Source: Bacillota bacterium
Lineage (GTDB): Bacteria > Bacillota > Clostridia > Lachnospirales > Lachnospiraceae
DNA length: 6,574 nucleotides
NCBI GenBank assembly: GCA_023436765.1
Contig: JAEZHX010000266.1
Location: 1-6,574, forward strand
Direction: 5' to 3'
Shown: one piece after another, positions 1-3,633 of the stretch
Position numbering within the stretch: position 1 is the stretch's first letter
How the letters are laid out: every line of letters starts with the position of its first letter
Notes under the pieces: model-generated
What the model was told of the DNA's origin: nothing
Database searches by the model: none
Seen by the model: only the letters and a program-made list of their open reading frames with translations
Program-made: the position numbers and the translations under genes

Positions 1-410
1 AGCTCCAGCTCCTGCTGCATTTTGTAAATCTTCAAATGGGTATTAATCCTTAAGGTGACTTCTTCCACCTCGAAAGGCTTTGCAATGAAATCTACAGCTC
101 CGAGCTTAAAGCCCTTGATCTTATCCTCCGACGAACTTAAAGCAGTGATGAAAATAATCGGTATATCACGGGTATTCACATGCTTTTTTAACATAGCACA
201 GAATTCAAACCCGTCTATTTCCGGCATGGAGACGTCCAACAGTATTAAATGTGGTGACAGCATCTCAATCGCATTCATGGCCTGTTTTGCGCTGGTTACC
301 GGACGGGCGATATAGCCGGCATTCCGGATCATTTCCGTAAGCACCACCAGGTTCGCGTTAATATCATCCACGATAAGGATATTGGGTACAGCATAGGTTA
401 AATTATCCAC
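1..410 (-). CDS. Response regulator, receiver domain (C-terminus beyond window)
   Basis: Partial gene; 136 codons are visible and the reading frame is still open at the left edge. The visible protein is a complete CheY-like receiver: acidic pair D15-D16 after strand 1 (ILIVDD), phospho-acceptor D59 in LLDVSMPEIDGFEF, switch T89 in FITA, and K111 in the AKPF motif. After residue 115 a helix (LRINTHLKIYKMQQELE) leads into an unseen output domain. Such a helix commonly joins receivers to GGDEF, HD-GYP, kinase or other modules, so the output cannot be named. The GTG start at 410 is chosen because AGGAGG at 418-423 lies 7 nt upstream. The start overlaps the 3' end of the kinase gene by 13 nt, which implies translational coupling and that this is the cognate regulator. 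It should be cytoplasmic and accept phosphate from the upstream kinase (family knowledge). Confidence 0.93.
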   Translation of the reverse strand, partial: MDNLTYAVPNILIVDDINANLVVLTEMIRNAGYIARPVTSAKQAMNAIEMLSPHLILLDVSMPEIDGFEFCAMLKKHVNTRDIPIIFITALSSSEDKIKGFKLGAVDFIAKPFEVEEVTLRINTHLKIYKMQQELE

Positions 411-1948
411 GCCGTCACCTCCTTTAGCATACTGACCAGTTCATTCAGCTCCTGAGCAGAACGTTCCTGCTCCTCCTTGCGGATTGATAGTAATAATTGA
501 AGAGCCTTGTTCTTTAAATCAGTGTATTCCTCAGGAATCAGCTTCTTCAAGGTATACGCAATTTCTTCTGCCTTTGACCAATTCCCCATATCAAAGCATA
601 GCAACAGTTTCTCAACAGATAACCGGATATCCTGTTCTCTTCTGCTAATTGGGCTATTCTCTCCTGACCCGGCTGTCTGTTCCATTGTAGCATTATGAGT
701 CATTGATATATTTGCCTCTTCTAATATATGGCTCAGAAAATCCTGCTTTGATTCCCAGGACAGTTTCCTGTCTTCAGAGGTTTCAAACCGGTCTAGATTC
801 CAATTACCAGATTCCTGTGCCGGGTAAAGGTGATTTTTCTCAGCCATGCCGAGCCTTACCGAAAAAGAGAACGTACTCCCTTTATCTTTCTCGCTGTCGA
901 CCGTAATATTGCCATGCATCGCCTTAACAAGCATGCTGCAGATGGAAAGACCCAGCCCGGTGCCTCCGAATCTTCTGGTAATGGAGCTGTCGACCTGTGA
1001 GAAGCTCTGAAATAGCTTGTCCCTCTCCTCCAAGCTGATCCCGATACCGGTATCGATGACCATAAAGAACAGCTCTACCTCGTCTTCTGTCTGTGAGGTT
1101 TTCACCACCTCCAGAGCAATCTGTCCTACTGCCGTGAATTTGATCGCATTTGAAATGAGATTATTCAGCACCTGGGCCAGCCGGCACTCATCCCCAATCA
1201 CACTCTCCGGAACATCATCCGAGATATTAACAATCAGCTTCAGTCCCTTTTCGTTGATACGTAATATATTAAAGTTGATAATGTCGTTAATAAATTTTCG
1301 GAAATGAAATTCCCGTTTTTCTAAGATAAGCTTCTTGCTGCCGATTTTCGTAAAATCCAGAAGATTATTGATGAGTGAATACATATTGTCGCAGCTACGA
1401 TGAATAATATTTAGGTTTTCCAGCTGCTTGGGTGTCAGCTCTGTCTCCAGAAGATTTTCTGTCAGCCCTTTAATCCCGTTCACCGGTGTTTTCAGTTCAT
1501 GTGTAATGTTGGCCACAAATTCATTTTTATATTCCTTCGCTGACTTTAATTCATGCTTCAAGTGACGGAAATCATGGAGAATTCTCTTCTTCTCAGAAAT
1601 ATCCGATGCCAGGCACAACCCCACAAAGGTCTTGCCGTAGGATATCGTCATGACCTTAAGCTGTACATCAAAGCAGGTCTGATTCTGGCGGTAAGCAAAG
1701 GTCTCAGCAAAGCTTCCCATAAACTTAGGCTGAATGATGAGTTTACCTTCTTCGTTCCTGAAGGATTTTTTAAAAATATCGCATATAGAGATTCCGGTGA
1801 GATCCTTTTCATAGCCCAAGGCTTCAGATGCAGACCGATTGCTGTCTGTAATCATTCCTGATTCATCGAAGAAAATCATCAGCTCCTGGCTGTTCTCCTT
1901 AATCAGCTGACATTTATATTGATAAAGCTTCATATCATGCCGCATCAT
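398..1948 (-). CDS. Soluble PAS-domain sensor histidine kinase with Hpt-like tail
   Basis: Cytoplasmic sensor kinase that autophosphorylates on His and should pass phosphate to the adjacent regulator. With the start at 1948 it is 516 residues. Domains in order: PAS at about 18-116 (IFFDESGMITDSN, EALGYEKDLTG); coiled linker; HisKA with FVANITHELKTPVNGI and phospho-acceptor H150; HATPase_c with N-box NNLISNAIKFT (262-272), G1 box DTGIGI (299-304), F box LFQSFSQ (312-318) and G2 box GGTGLGL (328-334); a polar linker at about 369-436; and a helical C-terminal region at 438-516 resembling an Hpt domain but with Tyr465 where His is expected. No membrane segment or signal peptide is seen, so the signal is intracellular. 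Start: an upstream in-frame ATG at 1975 lacks a good ribosome site and lies only about 12 nt from the predicted transcription start. AGGGG at 1954-1958 serves the ATG ATG pair at 1948/1945. The start choice is inference; the family assignment is firm. Confidence 0.93.
   Translation of the reverse strand: MMRHDMKLYQYKCQLIKENSQELMIFFDESGMITDSNRSASEALGYEKDLTGISICDIFKKSFRNEEGKLIIQPKFMGSFAETFAYRQNQTCFDVQLKVMTISYGKTFVGLCLASDISEKKRILHDFRHLKHELKSAKEYKNEFVANITHELKTPVNGIKGLTENLLETELTPKQLENLNIIHRSCDNMYSLINNLLDFTKIGSKKLILEKREFHFRKFINDIINFNILRINEKGLKLIVNISDDVPESVIGDECRLAQVLNNLISNAIKFTAVGQIALEVVKTSQTEDEVELFFMVIDTGIGISLEERDKLFQSFSQVDSSITRRFGGTGLGLSICSMLVKAMHGNITVDSEKDKGSTFSFSVRLGMAEKNHLYPAQESGNWNLDRFETSEDRKLSWESKQDFLSHILEEANISMTHNATMEQTAGSGENSPISRREQDIRLSVEKLLLCFDMGNWSKAEEIAYTLKKLIPEEYTDLKNKALQLLLSIRKEEQERSAQELNELVSMLKEVTAWII
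415..425 (-). promoter_or_regulatory. Ribosome binding site of the response regulator, inside the kinase gene
   Basis: On the minus strand the sequence AAAGGAGGTGA lies within the last kinase codons (encoding K-E-V) and 7 nt before the GTG at 410. It fixes the regulator start and shows that kinase and regulator are translated from one message with overlapping ends. Confidence 0.85.
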
Positions 1949-1993
1949 AATTTCCCCTATCCTATGCATTTCCATAATTTTCTTTACATATTT

Positions 1994-2022
1994 ATCTTAT
2001 TGATCAACTTAGCAAATGTCAA
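1994..2022 (-). promoter_or_regulatory. Sigma-A type promoter of the kinase-regulator operon
   Basis: On the minus strand a perfect -35 TTGACA (2017-2022) and a -10 TAAGAT (1994-1999, 4 of 6 matches) are separated by exactly 17 nt, predicting transcription from about 1987. An 8-bp palindrome TTGATCAA (2000-2007) sits in the spacer against the -10 box and could be a regulator site. Confidence 0.65.
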
Positions 2023-2036
2023 TAGATTTCACTAAA

Positions 2037-2060
2037 CCAAATAAATTTTTACTGATTTGG
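2037..2060. repeat. Inverted repeat between divergent promoters (candidate operator)
   Basis: CCAAAT (2037-2042) and ATTTGG (2055-2060) form a perfect 6-bp inverted repeat around a 12-nt AT-rich centre. It lies between the -35 boxes of the divergent kinase (2017-2022) and XRE (2081-2086) promoters, where one bound dimer could control both. The arms are short, so chance is possible. Confidence 0.35.
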
Positions 2061-2080
2061 CAGCTATATGCTGTTCTGTG

Positions 2081-2109
2081 TTGACAATGGTTTTTTCTTC
2101 AAATATAAT
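2081..2109 (+). promoter_or_regulatory. Consensus sigma-A promoter of the XRE regulator gene
   Basis: Perfect TTGACA (2081-2086), a 17-nt spacer and perfect TATAAT (2104-2109). Transcription should begin near 2116, giving a leader of about 37 nt. This excludes an ATG at 2057 as the start of the XRE gene, because that codon lies upstream of the promoter. A promoter this close to consensus is expected to be strong unless repressed. A small palindrome, ACGA-A-TCGT (2129-2137), lies just downstream where an autorepressor could bind. Confidence 0.85.
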
Positions 2110-2152
2110 GGTAAAAAACACAATATTCACGAATCGTAAACCAGGAGGTCCT

Positions 2153-2491
2153 ATGAATTTTAACGTTCGTCTAAAACAGCTCAGGCAAAAGAATAAGTTG
2201 ACGCAAGGTGAATTAGCAGATATCTTAGGCCTGAAACCGACTGCCATTTCTAATTATGAATCTCAGAGAAATGAACCATCCTTTGATAAACTGATTGCTC
2301 TCTCCAAATACTTTGATGTCTCCTGTGACTATCTGCTTGGAGTCACCGATGCTTATCTTCCAGTAGGTGGTGAGGTATTAGACAAGGATATTGTTGATTT
2401 CTTCGATCTGTATCAGCAGCTGACTCCGGAAGGCACCGCTGAGATCACGAACTATATCAAATATCTTTTGTACAAGCAGAAAAATCTTTAA
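2153..2491 (+). CDS. XRE/Cro-family helix-turn-helix transcriptional regulator
   Basis: A 112-residue DNA-binding protein. Residues 5-63 form a classic HTH_3 (lambda Cro/cI-like) domain: RLKQLRQKNKLTQGELADIL, then recognition helix region KPTAISNYESQRNEPS, then LIALSKYFDVSCDYLLG, the usual end of this domain in Firmicutes. Residues 64-112 are a short tail rich in acidic and aromatic residues (DKDIVDFFDLYQQLTPEGTAEITNYIKYLLYKQ), probably helical and perhaps for dimerisation. No peptidase or metal site is seen. The ATG at 2153 is chosen because AGGAGGT at 2143-2149 precedes it and the promoter at 2081-2109 excludes the longer frame. The gene is divergent from the kinase operon, so local regulation of itself or of that operon is plausible but not shown. 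Similar small regulators occur both as stand-alone genes and in mobile elements; nothing else here suggests a mobile element. Confidence 0.93.
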   Translation: MNFNVRLKQLRQKNKLTQGELADILGLKPTAISNYESQRNEPSFDKLIALSKYFDVSCDYLLGVTDAYLPVGGEVLDKDIVDFFDLYQQLTPEGTAEITNYIKYLLYKQKNL

Positions 2492-2583
2492 TTAATGATG
2501 TGCTCCCGGCAGGCAATCATTCATCAGTCTTTACTTTCTTTAATCGAAAGAAACATGCCAATCAGAGTAGGTTAAATCCAACA

Positions 2584-2635
2584 AAAAGGCCATGTACCAG
2601 CGATGCTTCAACCGCAGATAGTACGATGGCCTTTT
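2584..2635. terminator. Bidirectional rho-independent terminator
   Basis: AAAAGGCCAT plus GTAC (2584-2597) pairs with GTAC, a bulged G, and ATGGCCTTTT (2621-2635): a 14-bp stem with one bulge and a loop of about 23 nt. The A-run on the left and T-run on the right let it act in both directions. It sits between the 3' ends of the convergent XRE gene (ends 2491) and the SEC-C gene (ends 2645) and can serve both. Confidence 0.8.
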
Positions 2636-2644
2636 CTTATCATA

Positions 2645-3151
2645 TTATTCGTTCATACCGCAGCATTTCTTATATTTCTTACCACTTCCGCAGGGACAGG
2701 GATCGTTTCTTCCGACCTTCTTACCCTTAACAACAGTACCGGAGTTTTTCTGTTCCTTAAATAACTCCTTCCTGCGTTCGGGACTTAGCAGGGTATCCCA
2801 CTGCTCCAGCTCATAGAGCCAATCCGCCTTAGCAGCTACCATGTTATAGTAAAGTTTTTCTTTATCGTACTGAAGACTTACCTTCGTATTCTCATCCATC
2901 TCCTCAATCGGATTCGGTGTTACCAGGCTATCATTAATTCCATCCAGGAAACCGACAAAGGGACTAAGCTCCGTATCAAATTCCTTCGCCAGCTCCGCTA
3001 CGGTACCTTCCCAAACCTTATCCGGATCAGAAAGGAGCTTAATATAGATCTCCTTCTCAATATTAAAATAATTAGCCCAGAACATCTGGCCGGCACGATT
3101 GTTCATATCCTGCCCGTATGCATAATCTCTCCAATCTTTTAAAAGACTCAT
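2645..3151 (-). CDS. SEC-C motif protein (zinc-binding C-terminus)
   Basis: A 168-residue soluble protein ending in a SEC-C motif: GRNDPCPCGSGKKYKKCCG at residues 147-165, with ligands C152, C154, C163 and C164 in the expected C-x-C-x8-C-C spacing. The same motif at the SecA C-terminus binds zinc and contacts SecB and ribosomes; in small stand-alone proteins like this one its role is not established. The first ~135 residues are an acidic, helical, aromatic-rich domain (WRDYAYG, FWANYFNIEKEIYIKLL, DWLYELEQWDTLLSPERRKELF) that I do not recognise by function. No signal peptide or membrane segment is present. The frame is open upstream to an ATG at 3208, but the AAGGA of GAGGAAGG sits 8 nt before the ATG at 3151, so that start is preferred; an ATG at 3160 is possible but too close to the ribosome site. 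The gene has its own promoter and a structured leader and appears monocistronic. Confidence 0.9.
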   Translation of the reverse strand: MSLLKDWRDYAYGQDMNNRAGQMFWANYFNIEKEIYIKLLSDPDKVWEGTVAELAKEFDTELSPFVGFLDGINDSLVTPNPIEEMDENTKVSLQYDKEKLYYNMVAAKADWLYELEQWDTLLSPERRKELFKEQKNSGTVVKGKKVGRNDPCPCGSGKKYKKCCGMNE

Positions 3152-3272
3152 CTGATTCATCCTTCCTCGTACAATATCTCTGCTTCCTTCACAGCATGCA
3201 TTATTCATGTGCTGTCATAAATGCGGGACCTACATATGATGTAACCTCCCGCGCTTCAGGCTTTCGCCCATC
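3152..3272 (-). promoter_or_regulatory. Structured 5' leader of the SEC-C gene
   Basis: The predicted transcript begins near 3272 and has a leader of about 120 nt with three successive hairpins. First, at the very 5' end, GGGC-GAAA-GCCU (3258-3269) is a GNRA-capped stem. Second, GCGGGA (3247-3252 read on the minus strand) pairs with TCCCGC (3223-3228), enclosing an inner TACAT/ATGTA stem with a 3-nt loop. Third, ACAGCA/TGCTGT (3191-3215) forms a 6-bp stem. The ribosome site near 3152-3165 stays outside these stems. I do not recognise a known riboswitch class. A 5'-end stabilising element or cis-regulator is inferred only from the foldable pairs. Confidence 0.45.
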
Positions 3273-3278
3273 GTGAAT

Positions 3279-3307
3279 AGTATACCTTATTCTTTATATT
3301 TTTCCAA
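3279..3307 (-). promoter_or_regulatory. Promoter of the SEC-C gene
   Basis: On the minus strand, -35 TTGGAA (3302-3307, 4 of 6 matches) and -10 TATACT (3279-3284, 5 of 6 matches) are spaced by 17 nt. This places transcription start at about 3271-3272, immediately before the GAAA-capped hairpin. Confidence 0.6.
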
Positions 3308-3320
3308 CTAAAAAATATTT

Positions 3321-3348
3321 TTTCCAAACCATTAGGTTAATGTATAAT
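3321..3348 (+). promoter_or_regulatory. Promoter-like sequence for an intergenic plus-strand RNA
   Basis: TTTCCA (3321-3326, 4 of 6 matches to -35), a 16-nt spacer and a perfect TATAAT (3343-3348). No gene follows with a credible ribosome site, so it may drive the candidate small RNA starting near 3355. The region is AT-rich, so a chance TATAAT is possible. Confidence 0.4.
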
Positions 3349-3354
3349 ATGTGC

Positions 3355-3532
3355 AATACTGTATCATAATAGTAATATCCTGATACGCAACAAAGAAGTT
3401 ACGTTTAGGGATGTAAATGCGTATGCTCTTTCATAATTGGACTCCCCCTCCAATTATGATCACAAATGAGAAGTTAAATACTTATCCTCCCTTTTTTAGT
3501 GAAGAGCCTGTCACAAATGTGACAGGCTCTTT
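3355..3532 (+). ncRNA. Candidate structured small RNA with C-rich anti-SD motifs
   Basis: This gene-free stretch carries consecutive plus-strand foldable elements. GTATCA/TGATAC (3361-3386) comes first. TACGTTTA pairs with TAAA-CGTA across a 2-nt bulge (3400-3423). TCATAATTGGA/TCCAATTATGA (3431-3459) is a perfect 11-bp stem with loop CTCCCCC. Then come a single-stranded TCCTCCC (3486-3491 region) and a terminator-like stem (3501-3532). C-rich loops complementary to Shine-Dalgarno sequences are typical of several Gram-positive trans-acting sRNAs such as RsaE. A promoter-like sequence sits just upstream. Against this, the terminator U-run is weak, and the minus strand could be simply the 3' region of the Ig-like gene. 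The remaining gap at 3533-3633 shows nothing convincing. Confidence 0.3.
3501..3532. terminator. Long perfect hairpin, terminator-like
   Basis: AGAGCCTGTCAC (3503-3514) pairs perfectly with GTGACAGGCTCT (3519-3530) around the 4-nt loop AAAT, extended by an A-T pair. On the plus strand it is followed by TTTGCTC; on the minus strand by TTCACT then an A-run. It lies about 100 nt beyond the stop of the Ig-like gene and is the best candidate for ending that transcript, or the candidate small RNA from the other side. The T-runs are short both ways, so efficiency is uncertain. Confidence 0.6.
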
Positions 3533-3633
3533 GCTCACACACAATGACGTGGCGGGCTGTTTGCTTTTTATACGCCGGTTGTATGTGGTTGGAATGCTAA
3601 TCCTAATTCTATCCCTTGTGCCTGGGTTAATTC

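Noticed and set aside
1553..1861. Plus-strand 102-codon frame antisense to the kinase PAS region
   Set aside because: Antisense shadow of a well-conserved kinase; no start signals or recognisable protein.
2032..2152. Longer XRE frame from the ATG at 2057, and an opposite-strand frame of 71 codons at 2032-2247
   Set aside because: The consensus promoter at 2081-2109 lies downstream of the 2057 ATG, and AGGAGGT marks 2153. The opposite-strand frame overlaps the promoter and the HTH coding region, has no ribosome site and looks unlike a protein.
2535..2553. TTTCTTT/AAAGAAA hairpin downstream of the XRE gene
   Set aside because: A 7-bp, nearly all A-T stem without a GC core or T-run. The strong terminator at 2584-2635 explains termination better.
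3161..3208. N-terminal extension of the SEC-C protein to the ATG at 3208, or a leader peptide there
   Set aside because: No ribosome site precedes 3208, the extension (Cys/Gly/Arg-rich) does not look part of the fold, and it overlaps the leader hairpins. A good ribosome site serves 3151.
3533..3633. Search for a gene or remnant mobile element between the hairpin and the Ig-like stop codon
   Set aside because: Only a weak GGCG/CGCC pairing was found; no terminal repeats, transposase remnant or ribosome site.
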